A stretch of 64,000 nt of DNA from NCBI RefSeq assembly GCF_019710585.1, contig NZ_JAIFZQ010000004.1, positions 186,001-250,000 of the forward strand. The letters are read 5' to 3'. Below the pieces are notes generated by a model. That model did not search any database. It had not been told where the DNA came from and saw only the letters and a program-made list of their open reading frames with translations. Origin of the DNA: Arthrobacter sp. MAHUQ-56 (GTDB lineage: Bacteria; Actinomycetota; Actinomycetes; Actinomycetales; Micrococcaceae). A program made the position numbers and the translations under genes. Each line of letters opens with the position of its first letter. Position 1 is the stretch's first letter. Positions 7,938 through 16,110 of this stretch are shown here, in pieces.

Positions 7938-10460
7938 ATGGCACTCCTCCTCTACCGGCTCGGCACGTTTTCCTACCGCCACCGCTGGCTGGTCATCTCG
8001 CTCTGGCTCGCCGTACTGGTGGCCGTGGGCGGATCAGCCGCAGCGTTCCACGGCACCCTTTCCAACAACTTCCAGATCCCGGGGACCGAAACCCAGCGGA
8101 TCGCGGACAAGCTCAAGCAGGAGCTGCCCTCAGCCTCCGGCGGCAGCGCCACGATCGTTTTCGAAGCCCCCGACGGCGGTTTCACGGCTGAGAGCCGGGC
8201 GGCAGTGACGGATGCCTTGAAGAAGCTCCAGACCCTTCCCGAGGTGCGCGGCACGGTCGACCCGTTCGCAACCCAGGCCCAGGTGGACCAGGCGGGCAAG
8301 GCCGTCACCGACGGCGAACAGCAGCTGGCGGCAGGCCAGGGGCAGCTCGACGCCGCCAGGGCGCAGCTGGAGGCCGGCAAGGCGCAGCTGGCTGCAGCCG
8401 AGCAGCAGCTCACCGCTGCCGGCGCACCGGCAGCCCTGGTCGACGCACAGCTGGGCCAGCAGAAGGCAGCGCTGGCAGCCGGCCAGGCAAAGCTCGACGC
8501 CGGCACCCAGGAACTGGAGGCCAACAGGGCCAAGCTGGAACTCGGCAAGCGCCAGGCCCAGGCAGCCTCGGCCATCCGCTTCGTTTCCGAAGACAACAAG
8601 GCAGCCGTGGCACAGGTGCAGTTCAAGACCTCCATCAACGGCCTGGGCCCGGTGGTCCGGAAACAGGTGCAGGACATCGCCCACGGGACGTCCGCAGCCG
8701 GCGTCACCGCGCTGGCCAGCAAGGAAATCACCGAGGACATTTCTGCGTTGTTCGGCACCGCTGAGGTCGTCGGCATCGCCGTGGCCGCCCTCGTCCTGAT
8801 CCTCATGCTGGGCACCCTGATCGCCGCAGGGCTTCCGCTGCTGATGGCCATCATCGGCGTGGGAGTCGGCGTCGGGGTCACCTTCGCCCTCTCCGGGCTC
8901 TTTGACATGAGTTCAATCTCCCCCATGCTGGCGCTCATGCTGGGCCTCGCCGTGGGCATCGACTACTCGTTGTTCATCGTCAACCGGCACCGGACCCAGC
9001 TCCTGGCCGGCATGGACCCCGAAGAGTCCGTCGCCCGGGCCAACGGCACCTCCGGCAACGCCGTCGTCTTCGCAGGCCTCACCGTGATCATCGCCCTTGC
9101 TGCGCTGGTGGTCCCGGGGCTTCCGTTCCTCACCGTCATGGGCCTTGCCGCCGCGGGCACCGTAGCCGTGGCCGTGCTCGTTGCCATCACCCTGACCCCG
9201 GCCATGCTGTCCCTGATCGGCCGCCGCATCATCTCCAGGCGGGCCTGGGCAAAGGCCGAAGCGCACAATGCCGAGCCCGGCCACGAAGCGGCAGATGACG
9301 CCGTCGACCGCGAGCGCAGCACCCGTGGCTGGGGCGGCCTGGTCACCAAGCACCCGTGGGCAGCGCTGGTGGCCGGTGTCCTCCTCCTAGGCACCCTGGC
9401 CCTTCCCGCCACCCAGCTGCAGCTGGCCCTTCCCGACGGCGGGTCCGAGCCCCTGGAATCCGAGGCGTACCAGGCCTACGACCTGACCGCCCGCAGCTTC
9501 GGCGAAGGCGTCACCGGCCCCATCGTGGCGGTCGGCGAGTTCCCCGCGGACCTGGACGAAGCCCAGGCACAGAAGCTGCAGTACGACATCGCGGACAAGC
9601 TCCGCGCCGTGGACAACGTGGTGGCCGCCGTGCCGGTGGCGCTCAGCGAAGACCGCCGCACCGCCGTCTTCCAGGTCATCCCCCAGGAGGGCCCGGCCAG
9701 TGCGAGCACCGTCCGGGTGGTCTCGGACCTGCGTGGCCTCAACAGCGACATCAAGGCCGACTATGACGTTGCCATGGGCCTGACCGGGCAGACTGCCGGC
9801 AACGTGGACGTCTCCACCAAGCTCGGTGACGCCCTGCCGCCCTACCTGGCGATCGTCGTCGGGCTCTCCCTGGTCCTGCTGCTGCTGGTGTTCCGCTCCA
9901 TCGTGGTTCCGCTGCTGGCCACGGGCGGCTTCCTGCTCTCCCTGTCCGCCGCCTTCGGCGCCGTGGTGGCCGTGTACCAATGGGGCTGGCTGGGAAACAT
10001 CTTCGACGTCGCGAACCCCGGCGCGGTACTCAGCTTCCTGCCCATCATCCTGATTGGCGTGCTGTTCGGCCTGGCCATGGACTACCAGGTGTTCATCGCT
10101 TCCGGCATGCGCGAGGCCTACACGCACGGGTCCACCGCCAAGGAAGCGGTCCGGGTGGGCTTCCGGCACGCCGCCGCTGTGGTGACCGCCGCGGCGATCA
10201 TCATGGTCAGCGTCTTCTCCGGCTTCATTTTCAGCCACCTCACCATGGTCCGGCCGCTGGGCTTCGCCATGGCCTTCGGGGTCCTGTTCGATGCCTTCGT
10301 GGTGCGCATGACCATCGTCCCGGCCGTCATGTACCTGCTGGGCAGCAAGTCCTGGTGGCTGCCGCGCTGGCTGGACCGGATCCTGCCGGACGTGGACGTG
10401 GAGGGCGCCAAGCTCAACCGCGGCCAGGGCGCTCCGGCGTCCGCCGAGCTGGTCCACTAG
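7938..10460 (+). CDS. MMPL-family RND exporter
   Basis: An 840-aa membrane transporter with two MMPL repeats. Each repeat has one TM plus a large extracytoplasmic loop, followed by a 5-TM block. The DYSLF motif (about residue 345) and the DYQVF motif (about residue 714) are the proton-relay Asp-Tyr pairs of MMPL proteins. The first loop, residues ~118-205, holds a long Ala/Gln/Leu heptad coiled coil with repeated QLxAGxxQLxAA units. Actinobacterial MMPL proteins export lipids or efflux toxic compounds; the TetR partner here points to inducible efflux. The start is ATG 7938, 17 bp after the TetR stop. Confidence 0.88.
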   Translation: MALLLYRLGTFSYRHRWLVISLWLAVLVAVGGSAAAFHGTLSNNFQIPGTETQRIADKLKQELPSASGGSATIVFEAPDGGFTAESRAAVTDALKKLQTLPEVRGTVDPFATQAQVDQAGKAVTDGEQQLAAGQGQLDAARAQLEAGKAQLAAAEQQLTAAGAPAALVDAQLGQQKAALAAGQAKLDAGTQELEANRAKLELGKRQAQAASAIRFVSEDNKAAVAQVQFKTSINGLGPVVRKQVQDIAHGTSAAGVTALASKEITEDISALFGTAEVVGIAVAALVLILMLGTLIAAGLPLLMAIIGVGVGVGVTFALSGLFDMSSISPMLALMLGLAVGIDYSLFIVNRHRTQLLAGMDPEESVARANGTSGNAVVFAGLTVIIALAALVVPGLPFLTVMGLAAAGTVAVAVLVAITLTPAMLSLIGRRIISRRAWAKAEAHNAEPGHEAADDAVDRERSTRGWGGLVTKHPWAALVAGVLLLGTLALPATQLQLALPDGGSEPLESEAYQAYDLTARSFGEGVTGPIVAVGEFPADLDEAQAQKLQYDIADKLRAVDNVVAAVPVALSEDRRTAVFQVIPQEGPASASTVRVVSDLRGLNSDIKADYDVAMGLTGQTAGNVDVSTKLGDALPPYLAIVVGLSLVLLLLVFRSIVVPLLATGGFLLSLSAAFGAVVAVYQWGWLGNIFDVANPGAVLSFLPIILIGVLFGLAMDYQVFIASGMREAYTHGSTAKEAVRVGFRHAAAVVTAAAIIMVSVFSGFIFSHLTMVRPLGFAMAFGVLFDAFVVRMTIVPAVMYLLGSKSWWLPRWLDRILPDVDVEGAKLNRGQGAPASAELVH

Positions 10461-10463
10461 GCT
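10458..10463 (+). promoter_or_regulatory. -10 box of maf (leaderless)
   Basis: TAGGCT exactly 6 nt before the GTG at 10470. Its first three bases are the stop codon of the MMPL gene. Confidence 0.45.
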
Positions 10464-10469
10464 GAACCC

Positions 10470-11117
10470 GTGGTCCGCCTGATTCTCGCTTCCCAGTCCC
10501 CCGCCCGCACCAAGCTCCTGGCCGAGGCCGGCATCCGGCACACCGTGCTGGTTTCCGACGTCGACGAGGCCGCCGTCCAGGAACGGTACGGCGTCACCGA
10601 CCCGCACGACACGGCGCTGCTGCTGGCCCGGGCCAAGGCCGAAGCCGTGGCGTCGCTGCCGGAAGCCGAAGGTGCCCTGGTGCTGGGCTGCGACTCCGTC
10701 TTCGAGTTCGACGGCGAGGCGCACGGCAAGCCCTACACCCCGGACGTCGCGCGCGAACGGATGCTGCGGATGAGCGGCAGCACGGGGGTGCTGCACACGG
10801 GGCACTGGCTGGTGGACTGTCGGGACACGGAGGCCGACGCCGGCGGGGATGCCGAGGGATCGGGCGCGACTTTGGGGGCGGTCGCCTCCGCCGAGGTCTT
10901 CTTCCAGGAGATGGACGCCACCGAGATCGATGCCTACATCGCCACGGGCGAGCCGCTGCATTGCGCCGGCTCCTTCACCATCGACGGCCTGGGCGGGGCC
11001 TTCATCCGGAAGGTGGACGGCGACCCGCACGCCGTCGTCGGCCTTTCCGTCTCGACGCTCCGGGGCCTGCTGGCAGCCGCCAACGTGCGCATCACGGACC
11101 TGTGGCCCCCGCGGTAA
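10470..11117 (+). CDS. maf: Maf-like nucleoside triphosphate pyrophosphatase
   Basis: A 215-aa Maf/HAM1-superfamily protein. The N-terminal LILASQSPARTKLL is the Maf signature (SxSPRR-type). The internal GCDSVFEFDG supplies the metal-binding acidic residues, and a C-terminal GSFTIDGLGG segment completes the fold. Maf proteins hydrolyse non-canonical or excess dNTP/UTP-type nucleotides to NMPs. In actinobacteria maf normally sits between the acc beta/epsilon genes and the biotin carboxylase gene. Here it is next to accA3 but separated from accD-accE by about 7.4 kb. The GTG start is supported by the -10 hexamer and by the conserved N-terminus. Confidence 0.88.
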   Translation: MVRLILASQSPARTKLLAEAGIRHTVLVSDVDEAAVQERYGVTDPHDTALLLARAKAEAVASLPEAEGALVLGCDSVFEFDGEAHGKPYTPDVARERMLRMSGSTGVLHTGHWLVDCRDTEADAGGDAEGSGATLGAVASAEVFFQEMDATEIDAYIATGEPLHCAGSFTIDGLGGAFIRKVDGDPHAVVGLSVSTLRGLLAAANVRITDLWPPR

Positions 11118-11130
11118 AGGCGCCCTTTTT
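11116..11130 (+). terminator. Weak hairpin plus T-run after maf
   Basis: AAAGG-CGC-CCTTT with five T residues, overlapping the maf stop codon. The stem is short, so efficiency is doubtful. Confidence 0.35.
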
Positions 11131-11140
11131 CGGAACCGCT

Positions 11141-11155
11141 TGTAGCATCCCTACA
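11141..11155. promoter_or_regulatory. Palindrome TGTAGCATCCCTACA upstream of accA3
   Basis: A TGTAG-N5-CTACA inverted repeat, 13 of 15 bases identical to the element at 1131-1145 upstream of accD. It contains a -10-like TAGCAT. A second -10-like TAGGCT is at 11218-11223, nearer the gene. Confidence 0.5.
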
Positions 11156-11247
11156 AAGCAGGGCTGGTTTACACGCGGATTCCGCAAGTAATATCGGCGG
11201 AACCTCCAAAACCGCGCTAGGCTCCCTGAAGGAAAGAAGGAGACGCC

Positions 11248-13056
11248 TTGTCAGCAAATTTGGAGCAGTCCGCAGGAACCACGCAGCCGAGCCTCACAAA
11301 GGTGCTGATCGCGAACCGCGGCGAAATCGCCGTACGGATCATTCGGGCGGCCCGGGATGAAGGTATCGCCTCCGTGGCGGTCTACGCCGACCCGGACCGC
11401 GACGCACTGCACGTCCGCCTGGCTGACGAGGCCTACGCCCTCGGCGGCAGCACCGCCGCAGAGTCCTACCTGGTGATGGATAAGATCATCGACGCCGCCC
11501 GCCAGTCCGGCGCGGATGCCATCCACCCCGGGTACGGGTTCCTGGCCGAAAACGCCCAGTTCGCCGCCCGCGTGATCGAGGCCGGCATCACCTGGATCGG
11601 CCCCTCCCCCGAGGCCATCTCCGCGCTGGGCGACAAGGTCCAGGCCCGGCACATCGCCGAAAAGGTTGGCGCTCCCCTGGTACCCGGCACGGCCGACCCC
11701 GTGGAGTCCGCGGACGAGGTCCTGGACTTCGTGGACCGGCACGGCCTGCCCGTCGCCATCAAGGCGGCGTTCGGTGGCGGCGGCCGCGGCATCAAGGTGG
11801 CCCGCACCCGCGAGGAAATCCCCGAACTCTACGAATCCGCCGTGCGCGAAGCCACGGCAGCCTTCGGCCGCGGGGAATGCTTCATCGAGCGCTTCCTGGA
11901 TGCTCCGCGCCACGTCGAAACCCAGTGCCTGGCCGACGCCTACGGCAACGTGGTGGTCGTGTCCACCCGCGACTGCTCGCTCCAGCGCCGCAACCAGAAA
12001 CTGGTCGAGGAAGCTCCGGCACCATTCCTGACCGAGGACCAGAACCGCCGCCTCTACGAATCCTCCAAGGCGATCCTGAAGGAGGCCGGTTACCTTGGCG
12101 CCGGCACCTGTGAATTCCTGGTGGGCCAGGACGGCACCATCTCGTTCCTCGAAGTGAACACCCGCCTCCAGGTGGAGCACTGTGTCTCCGAGGAAGTCAC
12201 CGGCATCGATCTGGTCCGCGAGCAGTTCCGACTGGCCCGCGGCGAGGAGCTTGGCTACGGCGATCCCGAGGTTCGCGGCCACTCCATCGAGTTCCGCATC
12301 ACCGGCGAGGACCCGGGCCGGAACTTCCTGCCGGCCCCCGGCACCCTCCGCGTCCTGAAGAACCCGACGGGTCCCGGCGTCCGGGTGGACTCCGGCGTGG
12401 AGCAGGGCGACGTCATCAGCGGGAACTTCGACTCCATGCTGTCCAAGCTCATCGTCACCGGCGCCAGCCGTCCGCAGGCCCTGCAGCGCGCCCGCCGCGC
12501 CCTCGAAGAGATGGTGGTGGAGGGCATCCCCACCGTGATCCCGTTCGACCTCGCAGTGGTGACCGATCCCGCCTTTGCACCCGCCCAAGGGCCGTTCAAG
12601 GTCCACACCCGCTGGATTGAAACAGAGTTCAGCAACAACCTGCCGGCCTGGACGCCGGACAGCACCGCCGAGGGCGAGTCGGCGGAGGAGCGCCAGCGCG
12701 TGGTAGTCGAAGTCGGCGGCAAGCGCCTCGAGGTGGTCCTGCCCGCATCCCTCGGCACACCCGGCACTGGGGTCGCCGCTGCCGGCAAGCCCGGCAAGTC
12801 CAAGAAGCGCTCGCGCTCCGCAGGCCCTGCCGCTGCCACCGGCAACGCGCTGACCTCGCCGATGCAGGGAACCATCGTCAAGGTGGCGGTGTCCCACGGC
12901 GACGTGGTGTCCGAGGGCGACCTGGTGGTGGTCCTCGAGGCAATGAAGATGGAGCAGCCGCTGACCGCGCACCGCTCGGGAACCATCACGGGCCTGGCGG
13001 CAGCTGCCGGCGAGACCGTCTCCGCCGGCGCCATCATCGCCACGATCGAAGACTAG
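11248..13056 (+). CDS. accA3: Acyl-CoA carboxylase alpha subunit (biotin carboxylase + BCCP)
   Basis: A 602-aa fusion. Biotin carboxylase covers about residues 15-460: [14 protein letters not shown] at the N-terminus, the ATP-grasp loop [10 protein letters not shown] near 175, and the [10 protein letters not shown] active site. The C-terminal biotin carrier domain has EAMKME, with Lys567 as the biotin attachment site. It carboxylates biotin with ATP and bicarbonate and passes CO2 to AccD. An Ala/Pro-poor basic linker ([11 protein letters not shown]) joins the domains. The start is TTG 11248, with AAGGAGA 4-11 nt upstream. The actinobacterial AccA3 type usually serves several beta subunits. 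Confidence 0.94.
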   Translation: MSANLEQSAGTTQPSLTKVLIANRGEIAVRIIRAARDEGIASVAVYADPDRDALHVRLADEAYALGGSTAAESYLVMDKIIDAARQSGADAIHPGYGFLAENAQFAARVIEAGITWIGPSPEAISALGDKVQARHIAEKVGAPLVPGTADPVESADEVLDFVDRHGLPVAIKAAFGGGGRGIKVARTREEIPELYESAVREATAAFGRGECFIERFLDAPRHVETQCLADAYGNVVVVSTRDCSLQRRNQKLVEEAPAPFLTEDQNRRLYESSKAILKEAGYLGAGTCEFLVGQDGTISFLEVNTRLQVEHCVSEEVTGIDLVREQFRLARGEELGYGDPEVRGHSIEFRITGEDPGRNFLPAPGTLRVLKNPTGPGVRVDSGVEQGDVISGNFDSMLSKLIVTGASRPQALQRARRALEEMVVEGIPTVIPFDLAVVTDPAFAPAQGPFKVHTRWIETEFSNNLPAWTPDSTAEGESAEERQRVVVEVGGKRLEVVLPASLGTPGTGVAAAGKPGKSKKRSRSAGPAAATGNALTSPMQGTIVKVAVSHGDVVSEGDLVVVLEAMKMEQPLTAHRSGTITGLAAAAGETVSAGAIIATIED

Positions 13057-13070
13057 GAAGCGCCACAGGC

Positions 13071-13508
13071 ATGCTCGCACCAAGTTTCCAGGAAGAAGTG
13101 GACCGCTACCACCTGGCGGTTCCCGAGATCACCCGGGGCAACCCTGGCCCCGTCAAGGACCTGTACTCCAGGGCGGACGACGTAACCCTGGCCAACCCTT
13201 TCGGCGGCATCGCCCGCGGCTGGGCGCAGGTGGAGGCCCGGCTGGACCAGGCCGCGCGGCAGTTCCAGGACGGCGAGATGCTCGGCTTCGACACCGTCAC
13301 CTCCTACACTGCCCGCGACACTGCCTACCTGCTGGAAACCGAGCACTTCCGGGCACGGCTGGACGGAGCGGCCGCCACCGAGGAATTCGCGCTCCGGGTC
13401 ACCAGCATCTTCCGGCGCGAGGAAGGCTACTGGAAGCTGGTGCACCGCCACGCGGACCCGGCGGCGCGGCCCCAGTCGCGCCGTTCCCTGACGCAGCCCG
13501 CCGCCTGA
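13071..13508 (+). CDS. SnoaL/NTF2-like protein, unknown function
   Basis: A 145-aa soluble protein with an NTF2-fold pattern: an N-terminal helix pair, then LYSRADDVTLANPFGGIARGW, and a C-terminal strand pair ending in YWKLVHRHADP. This resembles SnoaL-like/DUF4440 proteins that bind small molecules or act as ketosteroid-isomerase relatives. It lies 14 bp after accA3 and is probably co-transcribed. No catalytic residues can be assigned. Confidence 0.75.
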   Translation: MLAPSFQEEVDRYHLAVPEITRGNPGPVKDLYSRADDVTLANPFGGIARGWAQVEARLDQAARQFQDGEMLGFDTVTSYTARDTAYLLETEHFRARLDGAAATEEFALRVTSIFRREEGYWKLVHRHADPAARPQSRRSLTQPAA

Positions 13509-13556
13509 TCCGCTGCCGCGCTGGCAGGAGGTGCCGCCAGGATGCAGACTTAGGAC

Positions 13557-14288
13557 ATGCTGCCGTTCCTGCTCCTCGCCTCCCGTGCGGAAGATGCTGC
13601 CGCAGAGGACGAATACGCCGCGTACCTGCGCTACGGCGGGCTTGAGGAGCGGGAACTGCACCGGGTCCGGCTGGAAGCCGCTCCCCTGCCCCCGCTGGAC
13701 CTATCGAAGTACTCCGGCGTGATCGTGGGCGGCAGCCCGTTCACCTCCAGCGACCCGCCGGACAGCAAGAGCCCTGCCCAGCACCGGGTGGAGCAGGAAT
13801 TGTCAGGCCTGCTGGATGAGCTGGTGGCCCGCGACTTCCCGTTCCTGGGCGCCTGCTACGGAGTGGGAACGCTCGGCACGCACCAGGGCGCCGTCATCGA
13901 CCGGACCTTCGGTGAACCGCTGGGCGCAGTGGAGGTGGAACTGACCGCCGCCGGGCTGCAGGACCCCCTTCTGCAAGGGCTGCCCCGGACGTTTACGGCC
14001 TTCACCGGACACAAAGAAGCCGTCAGCTCACTGCCCCCGCACGCCGTGCTGCTGGCAAAAGCGGACTCCTGTCCGGTCCATATGTTCCGTATCCGGACCA
14101 ACCTCTACGCCACCCAGTTCCACCCGGAACTGGATGCGGACGGCCTCTGCACCCGCATCGATATCTACCGGCACGCCGGCTACTTCCCGCCCGAGTCCGC
14201 GGAGGACCTGATGGCCGCCGCGCGCCGGTTCACGGTCGCGGAGCCGATGAACATCCTGAAGAACTTCGTGGCGCGCTACGCCCGCTGA
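13557..14288 (+). CDS. Class I glutamine amidotransferase-like protein
   Basis: A 243-aa stand-alone GATase1 domain. The nucleophile elbow GACYG is at about residues 99-103. The catalytic His-Glu pair lies in QFHPEL at about residues 186-191. The opening GVIVGGSPFTSSD is the oxyanion strand. It resembles the GMP-synthase-like amidotransferases annotated as glutamine amidotransferase or gamma-glutamyl peptidase. No synthetase partner lies beside it. CAGACT lies 6 nt before the ATG, possibly a leaderless start. Confidence 0.85.
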   Translation: MLPFLLLASRAEDAAAEDEYAAYLRYGGLEERELHRVRLEAAPLPPLDLSKYSGVIVGGSPFTSSDPPDSKSPAQHRVEQELSGLLDELVARDFPFLGACYGVGTLGTHQGAVIDRTFGEPLGAVEVELTAAGLQDPLLQGLPRTFTAFTGHKEAVSSLPPHAVLLAKADSCPVHMFRIRTNLYATQFHPELDADGLCTRIDIYRHAGYFPPESAEDLMAAARRFTVAEPMNILKNFVARYAR

Positions 14289-14340
14289 GCACGTACGGGG
14301 CCGCGTGCGCTCCCGCCCGCTTACCTCCGGCACTTAAGGC

Positions 14341-14388
14341 ACATGCCCGGCTCCACCCCCGTCTTTGCAGGGGCGGCGCCGGGCATGT
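14341..14388. terminator. Hairpin between convergent genes
   Basis: Outer arms ACATGCCCGGC (14341-14351) and GCCGGGCATGT (14378-14388), with an inner C5/G4 pairing. It lies between the amidotransferase and MHS transporter genes. Confidence 0.65.
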
Positions 14389-14422
14389 CAGCCACTAACT
14401 GGGCTGGAATGCACGCGGGGCG

Positions 14423-15832
14423 TCAGGCCACGTTGTTCTCGTAGTCCACGTCGCGGGTTTCGCGGGTCAGGAACAGCGCGATCAGGGTCAGCACCGCCAT
14501 GGAGGTCAGGTAGATGCCCACCAGGACCGGACTCCCCTTGGCCGTTTCCCAGAGGGCCACGGCGATGAACGGGGCCACCGCGGCGCCCAGGATGCTGGAG
14601 AAGTTGTAGCTGATGGCCGAGCCGGTGTACCGCACGTTGGTGGGGAACAGTTCCGGCAGCAGCGCTCCCATGGGCCCGAATGTCAGGCCCATGAGGGAGA
14701 ACCCGATGACCAGCAGGCCCATGGTGCCCACGAAGCCGCCGCTGAACAGCGGGACGAACAGCAGGCCGAAGACGAAGATGCCTGCCGTGACGGCGAGGAG
14801 CATTTTGCGCCGGCCGTACTTTTCAGCAAGGGGTCCGGAGACAAGGGTGAAGATGCCAAAGAAGACGACGCCGGCAATCAGCATCCAGAGGAAATCGTTG
14901 CGGCTGTAGCCAAGGCCCGGAACGAACGCGGCGGCAGCTGCTTCAGACATGGGCTTACCCGCCTTTTCGGCCGCGGCCCTGGCACCCTCCAGGGTGGGCT
15001 TCGTGCCGTACGTGAGCGTGAACGTGGTCATCAGGTAGAACAGCACATAGGTGGCCAGCATGATGAAGGTGCCCAGGATCAGCTGGCGCCAGCTGGTCTT
15101 GAAGACGCGGCCCAGGGGCAGCTTCGCCACCTCGTTGGATTCCACCACTTTGGTGAAGGCGGGGGTTTCGATCAGCTTGAGCCGGACGTAGAGGCCCAGG
15201 ATCACCATGACGGCGCTGAGCAGGAACGGCACGCGCCAGCCCCAGGCCTGGAAGGCCTCCGGGGCCAGCGTGTAGCTCGCAACAAGGAAGATCACGTTGG
15301 CGATGATGAAGCCGATCGGGGCGCCCAGCTGCGGGAACGTCCCGTAGATGGCGCGCTTGTTGGCGGGGGCGTTCTCGGTGGCCAGCAGCGCGGCCCCGCT
15401 CCATTCGCCGCCGAGCGCCAGGCCCTGGGCGAAGCGCATGACCACCAGCAGGGCCGGAGCCCAGAACTCCCAGCCCGGAACCAGCGCAGTGGGGAGGCAG
15501 CCGATGAGGAAGGTGGCGATACCCATGGTCAACAGTGAAGCCACCAGTGTGCCCTTGCGGCCAAACTTGTCGCCGAAGTGCCCGAAGACGATCGAGCCGA
15601 GGGGGCGGGCAATGAAGGCCACGCCGAAGACGGCGAAGGAGCTCAGCAGCTGGGTGGTTTCGTTCGCGCTGGGGAAGAAGAGCTTCGGGAAGACGAGCAC
15701 GGCGGCCGTGGCGTAGACGTAGAAGTCGTAGAACTCCACGGTGGTGCCGATCAGGCTGGCCACGATGACGCGACCGCGGGAGTTCACCGGCTGCTGTGCA
15801 CCTGGCAGCGCGGTGGTATCGGTGGAAGACAT
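14423..15832 (-). CDS. MFS transporter, metabolite:H+ symporter (MHS) family
   Basis: A 469-aa twelve-TM permease. The N-terminal GTTVEFYDFYVYATA and the loop 2-3 motif GHFGDKFGRKG are typical of the MHS group (ShiA/ProP/KgtP relatives). LPTALVPGWE and RFAQGLALGGEWSGA are further MHS signatures. It imports an organic acid, osmolyte or shikimate-like substrate with protons; the substrate cannot be fixed from sequence. The ATG at 15832 follows GAAAGCG; the longer upstream frame lacks MHS similarity. It is transcribed divergently from the nitrate operon. Confidence 0.88.
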   Translation of the reverse strand: MSSTDTTALPGAQQPVNSRGRVIVASLIGTTVEFYDFYVYATAAVLVFPKLFFPSANETTQLLSSFAVFGVAFIARPLGSIVFGHFGDKFGRKGTLVASLLTMGIATFLIGCLPTALVPGWEFWAPALLVVMRFAQGLALGGEWSGAALLATENAPANKRAIYGTFPQLGAPIGFIIANVIFLVASYTLAPEAFQAWGWRVPFLLSAVMVILGLYVRLKLIETPAFTKVVESNEVAKLPLGRVFKTSWRQLILGTFIMLATYVLFYLMTTFTLTYGTKPTLEGARAAAEKAGKPMSEAAAAAFVPGLGYSRNDFLWMLIAGVVFFGIFTLVSGPLAEKYGRRKMLLAVTAGIFVFGLLFVPLFSGGFVGTMGLLVIGFSLMGLTFGPMGALLPELFPTNVRYTGSAISYNFSSILGAAVAPFIAVALWETAKGSPVLVGIYLTSMAVLTLIALFLTRETRDVDYENNVA

Positions 15833-16024
15833 AAGTAAACGCTTTCGTGAGACCGGCCGGGACCCAGGCAGGATTGCCTCCCGGCGTAAGTAGTTAGAGT
15901 CCAATCTTACTTGCCCACGTCCAGTCAATGGACGAAAGGTCCAGCATGCGGACTTGTGTTGTGCGTCTCACCCAGTGGCCCATCACACGGCCTCACGTGG
16001 GTCCGGAACACCGGATAGGCAAAA

Positions 16025-16062
16025 GTCACAGCATGGAAACAAACATCGACCGTCCGTGAAAC
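16025..16062 (+). promoter_or_regulatory. GlnR-type box upstream of the narK operon
   Basis: Four half-sites at exact 11-bp spacing: GTCAC (16025), GAAAC (16036), CGACC (16047), GAAAC (16058). The first pair is a perfect GTnAC-N6-GAAAC match to the actinobacterial GlnR consensus. The last half-site ends 10 bp before TACCGT (16073-16078), the likely -10. Confidence 0.72.
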
Positions 16063-16072
16063 GCGCCGTACC

Positions 16073-16078
16073 TACCGT
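16073..16078 (+). promoter_or_regulatory. -10 box of the nitrate assimilation operon
   Basis: TACCGT, 10 bp downstream of the GlnR-type box, the same spacing as at nirB, nirD and the 34986 gene. Transcription would start near 16085. AAGGAGG at 16098-16104 then gives a strong ribosome binding site for the GTG at 16111. Confidence 0.55.
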
Positions 16079-16110
16079 GGAGGAACAACATCCCCCGAAG
16101 GAGGTAACCC

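Noticed and set aside
8281..8570. Repetitive GCAGCTGG-rich DNA considered as a repeat array
   Set aside because: It encodes the coiled-coil loop of the MMPL exporter; repeats are imperfect heptads, not a DNA-level array.
11251..13083. Open frame of 610 codons on the minus strand
   Set aside because: Antisense to accA3, which has full biotin carboxylase and carrier motifs.
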